A stretch of DNA of 64,000 bases, taken from contig NZ_FTMA01000001.1 of the NCBI RefSeq assembly GCF_900155985.1, positions 124,001 through 188,000 of the forward strand. Reading direction: 5' to 3'. Made by a program: the position numbers and the translations under genes. This DNA is from Maribacter ulvicola. Its GTDB lineage: Bacteria; Bacteroidota; Bacteroidia; Flavobacteriales; Flavobacteriaceae. The notes below the pieces were generated by a model that had not been told where the DNA came from, ran no database searches, and saw only the letters and a program-made list of their open reading frames with translations. Below, one piece after another: positions 49,796-59,275 of the stretch; the first letter of the stretch is position 1; the number at the start of each line of letters is the position of its first letter.

Positions 49796-51118
49796 ATGAA
49801 AATGAGATTACTACTGGTTTCAGCACTATCCATTTTTGGATTTGCAAGCCTTGCACAAGAGGTTACTTATGAAGAGTACAACCTAGAAAATGACTTACAC
49901 GTTATTCTACACCAAGACAATACCGCACCTATCATTTCTATCTCGGTATTATATCATGTAGGTTCTAGAGATGAAAACCCTGAACGTACCGGTTTTGCCC
50001 ATTTTTTTGAACATCTTCTTTTTGAAGGTACTGAAAATATTGAAAAAGGGGAATGGGATAAAATAGTCTCTTCTAATGGCGGATCAGGTAATGCTACCAC
50101 CAATGAGGATAGAACGTACTATTATGAAGTTTTTCCATCGAACAACTTAGAACTAGGACTTTGGCTAGAATCTGAAAGAATGCTTCACCCTGTTATTAAC
50201 CAAAAAGGTGTTGACACACAAAATGAAGTTGTTAAGGAAGAAAAAAGACTACGTGTAGATAATTCACCCTACGGCAAATTCATTGAAAATATAAAGAAAA
50301 ATCTTTTTCAAAGTCATCCTTACAAAGAAACGGTAATTGGTAAAATGGAAGATTTAGACGCCGCCACTTTAGATGAGTTCATAGCTTTTCAGAAAAAATT
50401 CTATTCTCCCAATAACGCTGTATTAGTTATTGCCGGCGATTTTGAGAAAGAAAATGCCAAAAAATTGATTTCAGACTATTTCAACGACATTCCAAAAGGA
50501 GCAGAAATCACCAGAAACTTCCCAAAAGAAACTCCTATTACATCAGAAATCAATGCAAAGGCTTACGACACCAATATTCAAATACCGGCTACTATGATCG
50601 CTTACAGAACTTCTGGTCTTAAGAATAGAGACAGCCAAGTTTTAGAAATGATTTCTACTTATTTATCTGATGGACCATCTTCAAAACTTTACAAGAAAAT
50701 GGTAGATGATGAAAAACAGGCACTACAAATTGGAGCCATACCGGTTACTTTAGAAGATTACGGTATGTATATCGTCTTTGCACTTCCCGTAGGGGAGACT
50801 AGTTTAAGTACACTTAATACCTCAATTGAAGCTGAAGTAGAGAAACTGAGAAACAACCTTATCTCTGAAAATGATTATATAAAACTACAGAACAAGTTTG
50901 AAAATCAGTTTGTAAACAGTAATTCCAGCATAAAAGGTATTGCAGATTCCCTTGCTGCATACTACATGCTATATGGAGATACTTCTCTAATAAACAAAGA
51001 AATAGAGATTTATAGATCTATTACTAGAGAAGAGATCAAAGAAGTAGCTAACAAGTATCTAAAGCCCAACCAAAGATTAGTGCTAGAGTATTTACCTGAA
51101 CAAAATTCCGCAAACTAA
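49796..51118 (+). CDS. M16 family zinc peptidase, catalytic subunit (exported)
   Basis: A 440-residue insulinase-family protein. Signal peptide MKMRLLLVSALSIFGFASLA. The active site is FAHFFEHLLFEGTENI (HxxEH, the inverted zinc motif) near residue 67, with the third ligand Glu in VDTQNEVVKEEKRLRVDN about 80 residues on. The C-terminal M16 half has GYRTSGL-like and LPVGETSLSTLN. The following gene encodes an M16 partner without HxxEH, so they likely form a two-subunit periplasmic peptidase (like PqqL/mitochondrial MPP pairs). Substrate unknown. Confidence 0.93.
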   Translation: MKMRLLLVSALSIFGFASLAQEVTYEEYNLENDLHVILHQDNTAPIISISVLYHVGSRDENPERTGFAHFFEHLLFEGTENIEKGEWDKIVSSNGGSGNATTNEDRTYYYEVFPSNNLELGLWLESERMLHPVINQKGVDTQNEVVKEEKRLRVDNSPYGKFIENIKKNLFQSHPYKETVIGKMEDLDAATLDEFIAFQKKFYSPNNAVLVIAGDFEKENAKKLISDYFNDIPKGAEITRNFPKETPITSEINAKAYDTNIQIPATMIAYRTSGLKNRDSQVLEMISTYLSDGPSSKLYKKMVDDEKQALQIGAIPVTLEDYGMYIVFALPVGETSLSTLNTSIEAEVEKLRNNLISENDYIKLQNKFENQFVNSNSSIKGIADSLAAYYMLYGDTSLINKEIEIYRSITREEIKEVANKYLKPNQRLVLEYLPEQNSAN

Positions 51119-51126
51119 AATTGACT

Positions 51127-53199
51127 ATGAAAAATACATATATATTATTACTAACTTTATTCTCTTGTATTGCTGTACAAGCACAGGTAGACCGTACGGT
51201 TATGCCTAAACCAGGACCTGCACCTGAAATTAATCTAGGAGTTCCGCAATCATTCAACCTCAACAACGGTTTAAAGGTACTTGTGGTAGAAAATCACAAA
51301 CTACCTAGAGTTTCCATGCAATTATCCATAGATAATCCGCCAATTTTAGAAGGCAACAAAGCTGGTGTCGCAAGTTTAACCGGCAGTCTTTTAGGGTTGG
51401 GCTCTAAGAATATTTCCAAAGAAGCATTCAACGAAGAAATAGATTTTTTAGGGGCTAGACTTAATTTTAGCGCTCAACGCGCATATGCACAGTCACTTTC
51501 CAAATACTTTCCTAGAATGATGGAGCTTATGGCAGATGCCGCTATTAACCCTAATTTTACACAAGAAGAATTTGACAAAGAAAAAAATAAACTTATCACC
51601 GGATTAAAATCTGAAGAGAAGGTAGTTTCCTCTATTTCCGGCAGAATTCAAAGAGCCTTGGCTTATGGTAAAAATCACCCTTACGGTGAATTTACGACAG
51701 AAGAGACCGTAAACAATGTAACCCTAACTGATGTTGAAGAGTTTTATAGAGATTACTTTGTACCTGCAAATGCATATCTAATTGTTATTGGCGATGTAAA
51801 CCTTGAAGAAGTAAAAACATTAACGGAGACTTACTTTACCTCATGGACCAAAGCTGTACCACCAAGCTTCTCTTATTCTCAACCTAAGAACGTACCAAAT
51901 ACACAAATCAACTTTGTAGATATGCCAAATGCGGTACAATCTGAAATAACCGTACAAAATATTGTCAACCTTAAAATGAGTGATCATGATTTTATCGCTG
52001 CTTTATTAGCGAATCAAATATTTGGCGGTGGTTCTGACAGTAGGCTAAACCTAAACCTTAGAGAGAACAAAGGCTATACCTATGGTGCATATTCATCTCT
52101 TGGCAATGACAAATACGGATCGTCAAGATTTGCCGCTTCCGTAGAAGTCAGAAATACGGTTACGGATAGCGCCGTAGTTGAAATATTAAAAGAACTTGAG
52201 CAAATCATTACTAAGCCTGTAACAGATGACGAGTTAAAAACTACAAAGGCAATTTACGCCGGTAGCTTCATTATGGCCTTAGAAAATCCAGAAACCATTG
52301 CCAGATATGCTCTAAATATCGAAAAAGAGAACCTGTCCAAAGATTTTTACAAAACCTTTCTTGAGAAACTAGATAAGGTTAGCAAGGCAGAAGTAGAAGC
52401 TGCCGCTAAGAAGTATTTTAATGTCGATAATGCCAGAGTGATCGTTGTTGGCAAGGGAAGTGATATTCTTTCCGGGCTACAAAACATAACCTTTAAAGGA
52501 AAGAAACTTCCGGTTCTTGCGTATTCTAAAACTGCGGACAGAGTTGAAACCCCAAATTACAATACCACTGTCCCTAATGATGTATCTGCACAATCCGTGC
52601 TTGAAAAGTACATGGAAGCCGTTGGCGGAAAAGAGAAACTTGAAAGCATCAATACTTTTGCCATGATGGCCTCTGCCGAAATGCAAGGAATGAAGCTGGA
52701 ACTTACTATTAAGAAAACAACTGACCACCAACTGATGCAAGATATGCAAATGATGGGCAACTCTGTAAGCAAGCAAGTGCTAAACGGAAATAGCGGCTAC
52801 ATTATAGTTCAAGGGCAACGCAAAGATCTTGAAGAAAAAGAGATTACCGAATTTAAAGGAGAATCCACTCCTATCTCCGAGCTTCAATACCTAAAGGCCA
52901 AATCTATTTCTTTAGAAGGTATGGAAATGATCGGCAACAAAAACACCTATAAAATAATGATCAATGAGAAAAAATTTGCTTTTTATGATGCGGAAACCGG
53001 ATTGAAACTACAAGAAGTGACTATTAATGAAATGCAAGGACAACAAATTTCAAGCACCTCTAATTTTGAGGATTACAAAGAGGTATCAGGCATTTTGTTC
53101 CCTTTTAGAATTACACAAACCGTAGGACCACAATCATTTGAATTTACGGTTTCTGAAATTAAAATAAACGACGGTGTTTCTCCTGCCGATTTTGAATAA
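51127..53199 (+). CDS. M16 family inactive partner with an added C-terminal beta domain
   Basis: 690 residues from the ATG at 51127 (MKNTYILLLTLFSCIAVQAQ, signal peptide). The M16 fold is clear (NGLKVLVVENHKLPRVSMQL; DFIAALLANQIFGGGSDSRL; NLRENKGYTYGAYSS, the R-Y motif), but GVASLTGSLLGLGSKN replaces HxxEH, so it lacks a zinc site. From about residue 485 a further ~200-residue domain follows (VLEKYMEAVGGKEKLESINT; ITQTVGPQSFEFTVSEIKIN), a beta-rich LolA/DUF4292-like module. It starts 8 bases after its catalytic partner. The tail may bind lipid or a lipoprotein. Confidence 0.88.
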   Translation: MKNTYILLLTLFSCIAVQAQVDRTVMPKPGPAPEINLGVPQSFNLNNGLKVLVVENHKLPRVSMQLSIDNPPILEGNKAGVASLTGSLLGLGSKNISKEAFNEEIDFLGARLNFSAQRAYAQSLSKYFPRMMELMADAAINPNFTQEEFDKEKNKLITGLKSEEKVVSSISGRIQRALAYGKNHPYGEFTTEETVNNVTLTDVEEFYRDYFVPANAYLIVIGDVNLEEVKTLTETYFTSWTKAVPPSFSYSQPKNVPNTQINFVDMPNAVQSEITVQNIVNLKMSDHDFIAALLANQIFGGGSDSRLNLNLRENKGYTYGAYSSLGNDKYGSSRFAASVEVRNTVTDSAVVEILKELEQIITKPVTDDELKTTKAIYAGSFIMALENPETIARYALNIEKENLSKDFYKTFLEKLDKVSKAEVEAAAKKYFNVDNARVIVVGKGSDILSGLQNITFKGKKLPVLAYSKTADRVETPNYNTTVPNDVSAQSVLEKYMEAVGGKEKLESINTFAMMASAEMQGMKLELTIKKTTDHQLMQDMQMMGNSVSKQVLNGNSGYIIVQGQRKDLEEKEITEFKGESTPISELQYLKAKSISLEGMEMIGNKNTYKIMINEKKFAFYDAETGLKLQEVTINEMQGQQISSTSNFEDYKEVSGILFPFRITQTVGPQSFEFTVSEIKINDGVSPADFE

Positions 53200-53217
53200 A
53201 ATTATAAAACCACTATT

Positions 53218-53244
53218 AAAAAACCCGCTACATAGCGGGTTTTT
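53218..53244. terminator. Terminator between the M16 pair and DUF2807
   Basis: AACCCGCTA / TAGCGGGTT with a two-base loop, flanked by A's and T's. Usable on both strands for the convergent genes. Confidence 0.92.
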
Positions 53245-53269
53245 CGTTTCCATATATTAGGTTAAATAC

Positions 53270-54013
53270 TTATCCTATTTTTCTAATTGTCGCCTCTCCA
53301 ATAATTATCCCTTTATCTACTTCTGGGCTGCCAGTATAACTCACGTTTGTTTCGCCATAGCAAGTTACCTTTAATCTGTCAACGACATTCACTCTAAAGT
53401 TACTTTCACCGTAAGCGGTAATCTTGGTTTCTTCTGCCACCATACCTTCCGTGTTTACCTCACTTTCTCCGTATGCCCTAAATACTTGGCGAGCAACGCT
53501 ACCTTCACCAATTTCCAAATAACTACTACCATAGATCGCTACCGTTAATTCATCTATGGAAACCGCACCAAAATACACTTTTGCTTCGCCATATAAGGAC
53601 ATTTTAAAATCATCGGCATTAAACAGGTTTTTACACCTTACTATTTCTTCACCTCTAATAGATAAATTTTCCAGTTTTCTATAGGTTACCGTAACAGAAG
53701 CCTTTGTACCATTATAAAGAGATTTACTGCCGCGCCATTGATCAGTAGAAATCCGTTCAGATTTCGTTACTACTTTAGCACCATCTAAATATATACGTAA
53801 AGTTCTACCCTCTACTTCTACATTAATTTTATCTAATGAAACCTTAGCATTATCTATAACCACACTTTCTTCTTCCCCCTGCACTAGATTCACCTCTATA
53901 TGCGGACTAACAATTAACTTATCAAAAGATTTTACGTTATACGATTTTTCCTGAGCTTGGGCACCACCAACAATACAGACGACCGTAAGCAGGGCAAATA
54001 TTATTTTTTTCAT
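53270..54013 (-). CDS. DUF2807 (head GIN domain) exported protein
   Basis: A 247-residue protein with signal peptide MKKIIFALLTVVCIVGGAQA and a repetitive beta-helix-like body. It matches the DUF2807 'putative auto-transporter adhesin, head GIN' family: FDKLIVSPHIEVNLVQGEEE, then repeated 'xxYGxSxLxxxxV' strands with YGEAKVYFGAVSID, YGSSYLEIGEG, YGESEVNTEGM, YGESNFRVNVV. Each repeat is 15-20 residues with a GES/GSS turn. Likely periplasmic or surface-exposed; function unknown. Convergent with the M16 pair. Confidence 0.85.
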   Translation of the reverse strand: MKKIIFALLTVVCIVGGAQAQEKSYNVKSFDKLIVSPHIEVNLVQGEEESVVIDNAKVSLDKINVEVEGRTLRIYLDGAKVVTKSERISTDQWRGSKSLYNGTKASVTVTYRKLENLSIRGEEIVRCKNLFNADDFKMSLYGEAKVYFGAVSIDELTVAIYGSSYLEIGEGSVARQVFRAYGESEVNTEGMVAEETKITAYGESNFRVNVVDRLKVTCYGETNVSYTGSPEVDKGIIIGEATIRKIG

Positions 54014-54088
54014 GATTTCTGTTTTTTTTGATCAGTTCTATACAAAGACAAGCTAAAGTTACTTTTGTTACAGTACGTATAACTATTT

Positions 54089-54973
54089 CTACAGAACTAT
54101 TACCTTTTTTCTATTTACAAGCCATACACCCAACAAGATAATTAAACCGCCCAATAGCTGAAGAACACTTATATTCTCCCCATCTAAAAAACCCCAAAGC
54201 ACAGCTACCAGTGGAATTAAATACGTTACAGATGCCGCAAATACAGGACTAGATAATTTTATCAATTTATTGAAGAGAATATTTGCCAAGGCGGTTCCCA
54301 AAAAAGCCAAAGCCATAATATACCAAATTGCTTCATGCATAGCACTATCCCCGGTAAACTGCTGAAACAATCCCGTACAAATCAATATTATCAAAGCCGG
54401 GAAAAAAGCAACTCCGAAACTAGCCGTTGTAACTGCTAACGGTGTCAAATGAGATAAATATTTCTTAATGATGTTGATATTAAAAGCATAACCCAACGCA
54501 GCAAAAATTATAAACAAAGCATACCAATAGTTCTGGTTTACATTATTCTCCATGCCTGCAGCAATTAACACTACGGTACCAAGAAGACCTATTAGAACCC
54601 CTAACACTTGCCTTCTTTTAAGTGAAAGTCCAAAAAGAGCCAGTCCTACCAAAGTAGTAAATAACGGCGCCACAGAATTTAAAATCGAAGTAATACCACT
54701 ACTTATTTCTGTTTGTGCCAAGGCAAAGAAAAAAGGCGGAAAAAACGAACTGCACAATCCTGCGATACCCACCCATTTCCAATCGGTTTTTGAGAGTGTT
54801 TTCAAAGATTTATAACCAAAAACAAATAACAATGCAGATGCAAATATGATTCTTAACCCTCCTACCTGAAGTGGTGTATAGCCAACTAAAGATCTTTTTA
54901 TCAATATAAAGGAAGAACCCCATATAAGTGATAGCATTACTAAATAAAACCATTTTTGATCTATATTCTTCAC
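54089..54973 (-). CDS. EamA/DMT family transporter
   Basis: A 294-residue protein with about ten hydrophobic segments arranged as two EamA repeats (LIWGSSFILIKRSLVGYTPL in the first, and ALGYAFNINIIKKYLSHLTP in the second). Each repeat has the typical 'WGSSF'-like start and a Pro-rich end. DMT exporters move amino acids, nucleosides or other metabolites; the substrate cannot be predicted. Single-gene unit. Confidence 0.9.
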   Translation of the reverse strand: MKNIDQKWFYLVMLSLIWGSSFILIKRSLVGYTPLQVGGLRIIFASALLFVFGYKSLKTLSKTDWKWVGIAGLCSSFFPPFFFALAQTEISSGITSILNSVAPLFTTLVGLALFGLSLKRRQVLGVLIGLLGTVVLIAAGMENNVNQNYWYALFIIFAALGYAFNINIIKKYLSHLTPLAVTTASFGVAFFPALIILICTGLFQQFTGDSAMHEAIWYIMALAFLGTALANILFNKLIKLSSPVFAASVTYLIPLVAVLWGFLDGENISVLQLLGGLIILLGVWLVNRKKVIVL

Positions 54974-55489
54974 TTTTCAAAATTTAGGACAAAATTGAGG
55001 TTTTTTCCAATCAAACCAATCTAATATCCATGTATTTCGTCATTGAATCTAAATTTACATATTCGGCATCTTTGCCCAAATTCATCCTTCTAGGCATCCC
55101 TATTCATAACACATAATCAACCTAATATCATGAAGCTAAAACTATCAGCTATATTACTGACCATATCTTCATAAGCAACCAACAACTCTTTAACCCAAAA
55201 AACTCTTACTTGCCCCGCAGAATTTATTACATAATGGCAACAGTACTATTTCAATTACGATTGAAGGAATGAGGTGATAAAATGGTTACACTACTAAAAC
55301 CAACTTCTAATGTAATGGAAAGTCATAGTATCATTTCTTCCGCTATTAGTTTTGAAAAATGAAAACGGATTTATAACTTTTGGCCTAAACTATTTTTACA
55401 GAGAAAAAAGGCAAAGGCTATAATTACCAATACCAAAGTAAAAGAATATATTTACACTTTCACATCTATTACCCTTCAATATAACTAAT
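54974..55489. other. 516-bp intergenic region with a possible decayed gene
   Basis: An ATG at 55131 opens a signal-peptide-like start (MKLKLSAILLTISS) that meets a TAA after 14 codons. Short protein-like pieces in shifting frames follow, such as NGFITFGLNYFYREK near 55367-55411. At least four stops interrupt the frame. This may be a dead small exported-protein gene, or chance. Nothing else was seen. Confidence 0.4.
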
Positions 55490-55912
55490 ATGAAAAAGAT
55501 ATTTTACTCACTTACCATAGCAACATTTTTAACGTTCACCTCATGTAAGGAAACCAAAAAAGCGGAGGAGCCTTCTAAAATGGAATACGTAATGAGCATT
55601 CATGATGAAGTGATGCCTAAAATGGGAACGCTAGGAAAATTAGTAGGGCAACTAAAGCCTATGGCAGACTCTCTTGGAGCAGAATCTGTTGAATTCAAAG
55701 CAATGAAAGACCTTCAAAAAGCCAATAAATCTATGATGGATTGGATGCAAGGTTTTGGCGATCGTTTTGATGCCGAAGAAATAATGAATGGCAAAGAACT
55801 TTCTGCCGAAAAGAAAAAATGGCTTGCCGAAGAGGAAGAAAAAGTAAAACAAGTGAAAGAGAATATCAATTCTAGCATAGCAAACGCAGAAGAAATTCTA
55901 AACAAACAATAA
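55490..55912 (+). CDS. Small coiled-coil lipoprotein
   Basis: A 140-residue lipoprotein. Signal peptide MKKIFYSLTIATFLTFTSCK with lipobox LTFTSC. The mature part is helical, charged and coiled-coil-prone: SIHDEVMPKMGTLGKLVGQL, ADSLGAESVEFKAMKDLQKA, and EEEEKVKQVKENINSSIANA. Similar flavobacterial proteins often carry the misleading label 'viral A-type inclusion protein'. No family function is known. It is convergent with the PLP-dependent enzyme gene (9-base gap). Confidence 0.75.
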   Translation: MKKIFYSLTIATFLTFTSCKETKKAEEPSKMEYVMSIHDEVMPKMGTLGKLVGQLKPMADSLGAESVEFKAMKDLQKANKSMMDWMQGFGDRFDAEEIMNGKELSAEKKKWLAEEEEKVKQVKENINSSIANAEEILNKQ

Positions 55913-55921
55913 AACTGGAAC

Positions 55922-56869
55922 TTAAAAGGGCAATTTAGAGAGATCTACGTTGCCCCCAGAAATTATAACCCCAATTTTCTTATTCTGAAATCCTTCCGGT
56001 TGTTCCTTTACCTGTTTTAAAACTGCAGCCACGGTAACCGAACTAGAAGGTTCTATGATAATTTTCATACGTTCCCAAACCAGTTTCATTGCAGCTATAA
56101 TTTCATCTTCCGTGACTCTCACGATACCTGAAACCAACGCTCTTATAATAGGAAAATTCTTATCACCTAGCATTGTTTTTAATCCGTCTGCAATGGTATT
56201 AGTGGTTTCATTACGTTCAATTTTATCACTTACCAAAGAACGATAGGCATCGTCTACCTCATATGGCTCAGCACCGTAAACTTTACAAGTATCAGCAAAA
56301 TATTTTGCCGCCAGCGCAGTACCTGCAATGAGTCCGCCACCACCTACCGGGCAAAAAATAAAATCTAAATCCGGTTGTTTTTCCAGCAACTCTAACGCGG
56401 CAGTACCCTGACCCAAAATAACATTATTATCATTGGAAGGATGTACAAAGGTTGCTCCCGTTTTTACTCCTATTTCATCCGCTAGCGACTGCCTTGCTTC
56501 TACCGTAGGCTTACACTCGTATATTATGCCTCCATATTCCCTTACTCCCGCTTTTTTAACTTCTGGCGCGGTATTGGGCATTACAATATGTGCAGTTACA
56601 CCCAAGCTTTGAGCAGCAAGCGATAAAGCCTGGGCAAAATTACCTGACGAATGGGTTACTACCCCTCTTTTCTTTTCTTCTTCTGATAATTGTAGAATGG
56701 CATTAGCAGCACCTCGAATTTTATAGGCTCCCGCTCTTTGAAAATTTTCGCACTTAAAAAACACTTGAGCATTGACTTCCTTGTCAATTGATCTTGATGT
56801 TAGCACGGCTGTATTGTGAACAAATGGGATTATTCGTTGATGACAATCTAAAAGTTCTTGTTTTGTCAT
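55922..56869 (-). CDS. PLP-dependent threonine/serine dehydratase-like enzyme
   Basis: 315 residues from the ATG at 56869; a GTG one codon earlier is also possible. Fold type II PLP enzyme: CENFQRAGAYKIRGAANAIL carries the Schiff-base Lys (AYKIRG) near residue 52, SSGNFAQALSLAAQSLGV binds phosphate/substrate, and VGGGGLIAGTALAAKY is the PLP-phosphate loop. Length and lack of a regulatory domain fit serine racemase/threo-3-hydroxyaspartate dehydratase or a catabolic threonine dehydratase. The exact substrate is unclear. It lies downstream of gldD on the same strand but with different function. Confidence 0.9.
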   Translation of the reverse strand: MTKQELLDCHQRIIPFVHNTAVLTSRSIDKEVNAQVFFKCENFQRAGAYKIRGAANAILQLSEEEKKRGVVTHSSGNFAQALSLAAQSLGVTAHIVMPNTAPEVKKAGVREYGGIIYECKPTVEARQSLADEIGVKTGATFVHPSNDNNVILGQGTAALELLEKQPDLDFIFCPVGGGGLIAGTALAAKYFADTCKVYGAEPYEVDDAYRSLVSDKIERNETTNTIADGLKTMLGDKNFPIIRALVSGIVRVTEDEIIAAMKLVWERMKIIIEPSSSVTVAAVLKQVKEQPEGFQNKKIGVIISGGNVDLSKLPF

Positions 56870-56878
56870 CACATCTAT

Positions 56879-57439
56879 TTATTTTTTCCAACGAAGGGTT
56901 TCTATTATTCCTCTAATATCATTTTGAAGATATGATGCCGCAGGAAGAATGGAATCATAGTTAGGTTTCGTATAAAAATAAACGGAACCCGTTAAAAAAT
57001 GCTCTGTACTATCCGTTACAAAAAATTGAGATTGCGAAGCCGCATTACCTTGTACCTCAAATAAAGCACCGTAGATTTTCTCATCAGGATTCACATATGG
57101 CTGCTCTACTATATTATCTGCCTTTGCAGCATGTTCATAACTAAGTCTTTTAGAATCAATGATCAGTTGAGACAAATTACCGTTAATCTTTTTATAGCTT
57201 AGAAAAATAGCGCCTTTCATCTCCGGGTAAGAAATAGTATAGGCTTGATCGCCGCTTAGACCTGCATTTGCCAGTTGATTGTATTTAAAACTGAAGTTCT
57301 CTGTTTCAAAATCAGCCAATTCACCCTGAGGATATTCTAATCGCATTTTAGCTTTTGGCTTAGGCAACACTTGTTCTTCTTTACAGCTGACCATCAATAG
57401 AAATACTACCAAAAAACCAACCAACAACTTATTCTTCAT
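56879..57439 (-). CDS. gldD: Gliding motility lipoprotein GldD
   Basis: A 186-residue lipoprotein of the GldD family, needed for gliding motility and linked to type IX secretion in Flavobacterium johnsoniae. Lipobox LLMVSCK (Cys19). Family blocks: AKMRLEYPQGELADFETENF, AIFLSYKKINGNLSQLIIDS, LFEVQGNAASQSQFFVTDST and HFLTGSVYFYTKPNYDSILP. It overlaps the gldE 3' end by 11 bases, so the pair is co-translated, as in F. johnsoniae. Confidence 0.93.
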   Translation of the reverse strand: MKNKLLVGFLVVFLLMVSCKEEQVLPKPKAKMRLEYPQGELADFETENFSFKYNQLANAGLSGDQAYTISYPEMKGAIFLSYKKINGNLSQLIIDSKRLSYEHAAKADNIVEQPYVNPDEKIYGALFEVQGNAASQSQFFVTDSTEHFLTGSVYFYTKPNYDSILPAASYLQNDIRGIIETLRWKK

Positions 57440-58757
57440 GTGGCAAGGTTACTTTTATCTGTTTCAATCTTTTCTTGTCCATTGCCTCAACTACAAAGGT
57501 ATAAGAGTCAAAAAGAATCTTTTCTCCACGTCTAGGAAAACTTCCTGCCTTTTCTAAAACAAAACCAGCCAATGTTTCTGACTCCCCTTTATTTTCCTCA
57601 AAATTATCAGTGTCTTCCAATTTAATAACCCGGTAAAAATCTTTTAACGGTGTCTTACCTTCAAACACGTAATTATGATCATCCAACTTTGAGAAAATTA
57701 AATCTTCATCATCGAACTCATCACTGATATCACCTACAATTTCCTCAATTATATCCTCTAAAGAAACCAAACCAGAAGTACCACCATACTCATCAACAAC
57801 TATTGCCAAGTGATTTTTCTTCTCTTGAAATTCACCCAACAAATCATCTAACTTCTTATTCTCTGGCACAAAATAAGGCTCTCTTATCAAGGTCATCCAA
57901 TTAAACGTTTTTCTATCTAAATAAGGCAATAGGTCTTTAACATATAAAACTCCCTTTACCGTATCTATATTGTCCCCAAAAACCGGAATTCTTGAATATC
58001 CATTTTTCTTAATTTCACCAAGAACTTCAGGAAACTTCATGTGCTCATTAAGGGCAAAAATATCTATTCGAGGTCTCATCACCTGCTTCGTATCTGTATT
58101 ACCAAAAGTTACGATACCCTCTAAAATCTTTTTCTCTTCTTTAGTAGTATCACCTTGAGAAGTTAAGTCCAAAGCTTGTGACAACTGATCAATACTTAAA
58201 CTAGATTTCTGTTTTCCAAGCTTATTATATAAAAACAACGTACCTGAACGCATAGGCAAACTCAATGGTGAAAAAATAAAGTCTAACACTCTTAACGGAT
58301 AAGCCATTAAATGCGTAAAACTCATTCTATTTCTATTGGCATATACCTTTGGTAGAATTTCACCGAACATTAAAATTAGAAATGTTGCTACTACAACTTC
58401 CAATAAAAAACGTACTGACACTACCCCGAACAATACTTGGCTCACATTATTAAAAAGAGTATCACCGATAACACTAAACAATAAAACTACACCAATGTTT
58501 ATAGCGTTGTTCGCGATCAATATGGTCGCCAATAATTTTTTTGGTCGCTCTAACAACTTAATCAATACAGCACTTTTTGCAGATTTTTGGTCTTGTAACT
58601 CTTTAATTTCTGTTGGCGATAAACCAAACATAGCTACTTCTGCTCCAGAAATAAGTGCAGAGCAAACAAGCAGTACACAAAGTACAACTATATTCATTGT
58701 AAAAACACCGTTTACAACCAATGTTGTCATCAAAAACGGTAAGGGGTCTGGGTCCAA
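57429..58757 (-). CDS. gldE: Gliding motility-associated protein GldE (CNNM/CorC-like)
   Basis: 442 residues. The TTG at 58757 gives MDPDPLPFLMTTLVVNGVFT; an ATG at 58730 is an alternative. DUF21 membrane domain with about four segments (CALISGAEVAMFGLSPTEIK near residue 35), then two CBS domains (VMRPRIDIFALNEHMKFPEV; MTLIREPYFVPENKKLDDLL; AIVVDEYGGTSGLVSLEDII), then a CorC-type C-terminal domain. The CNNM/CorC family handles divalent cations. In F. johnsoniae extra gldE partly rescues gldD-class mutants. It is between ssb and gldD, 20 bases after ssb. Confidence 0.94.
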   Translation of the reverse strand: MDPDPLPFLMTTLVVNGVFTMNIVVLCVLLVCSALISGAEVAMFGLSPTEIKELQDQKSAKSAVLIKLLERPKKLLATILIANNAINIGVVLLFSVIGDTLFNNVSQVLFGVVSVRFLLEVVVATFLILMFGEILPKVYANRNRMSFTHLMAYPLRVLDFIFSPLSLPMRSGTLFLYNKLGKQKSSLSIDQLSQALDLTSQGDTTKEEKKILEGIVTFGNTDTKQVMRPRIDIFALNEHMKFPEVLGEIKKNGYSRIPVFGDNIDTVKGVLYVKDLLPYLDRKTFNWMTLIREPYFVPENKKLDDLLGEFQEKKNHLAIVVDEYGGTSGLVSLEDIIEEIVGDISDEFDDEDLIFSKLDDHNYVFEGKTPLKDFYRVIKLEDTDNFEENKGESETLAGFVLEKAGSFPRRGEKILFDSYTFVVEAMDKKRLKQIKVTLPHEE

Positions 58758-58777
58758 TAGGTGTTATTTAAATTTTA

Positions 58778-59248
58778 TTAGAACGGTAAATCATCATCCT
58801 CTTCTTGACTTGTAGGAGCAGGAGCAGATGCCTTAGAAGGTGCATTATTTTCAGTACTTGTCGGTTTTTGAGCAACAGGCGCAGAACCACCATTATTCTG
58901 CATACCTTCTTTCTTAGTAGTCAAAAATGTAAATTCTTGCACATGTACCTCTGTTGAGTACCTGGTATTGCCATCTTCTCCTTGCCATTGGCGATTTTTT
59001 AATCTACCTTCTACATATACCTTATCTCCCTTACTTAGGTATTTTTCACAGATTTCAGCAGCTTTATTTCTAACTACTATATTGTGCCAATCTGTATTTG
59101 TAACACGCTCACCAGTAGATTTATTGGTATATGTCTCATTAGTAGCTATTGGAAACCTACCAATACTACCGCCTCCCTCAAAATAATGCATTTTAACTTC
59201 GTCGCCTAAATGCCCTATTAACATCACCTTATTTAATGTACCGCTCAT
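58778..59248 (-). CDS. ssb: Single-stranded DNA-binding protein
   Basis: A 156-residue SSB. OB-fold N-terminus MSGTLNKVMLIGHLGDEVKM and NTDWHNIVVRNKAAEICEKY; VYVEGRLKNRQWQGEDGNTR carries the binding strands. A Pro/Ala/Ser-rich linker leads to the acidic tip EEDDDLPF, which recruits repair and replication partners. It lies between mutY and gldE on one strand, a conserved flavobacterial order. A DUF3127 protein elsewhere in the window ends in the same tip. Confidence 0.96.
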   Translation of the reverse strand: MSGTLNKVMLIGHLGDEVKMHYFEGGGSIGRFPIATNETYTNKSTGERVTNTDWHNIVVRNKAAEICEKYLSKGDKVYVEGRLKNRQWQGEDGNTRYSTEVHVQEFTFLTTKKEGMQNNGGSAPVAQKPTSTENNAPSKASAPAPTSQEEDDDLPF

Positions 59249-59267
59249 AACTTAAAGATATAAAAAT

Positions 59268-59275
59268 CAAAAGTA
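59268..59275 (-). promoter_or_regulatory. TAnnTTTG -7 box for ssb
   Basis: TACTTTTG on the minus strand, 20 bases before the ssb ATG and directly after mutY. It suggests that ssb-gldE-gldD can be transcribed independently of mutY. Confidence 0.45.
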
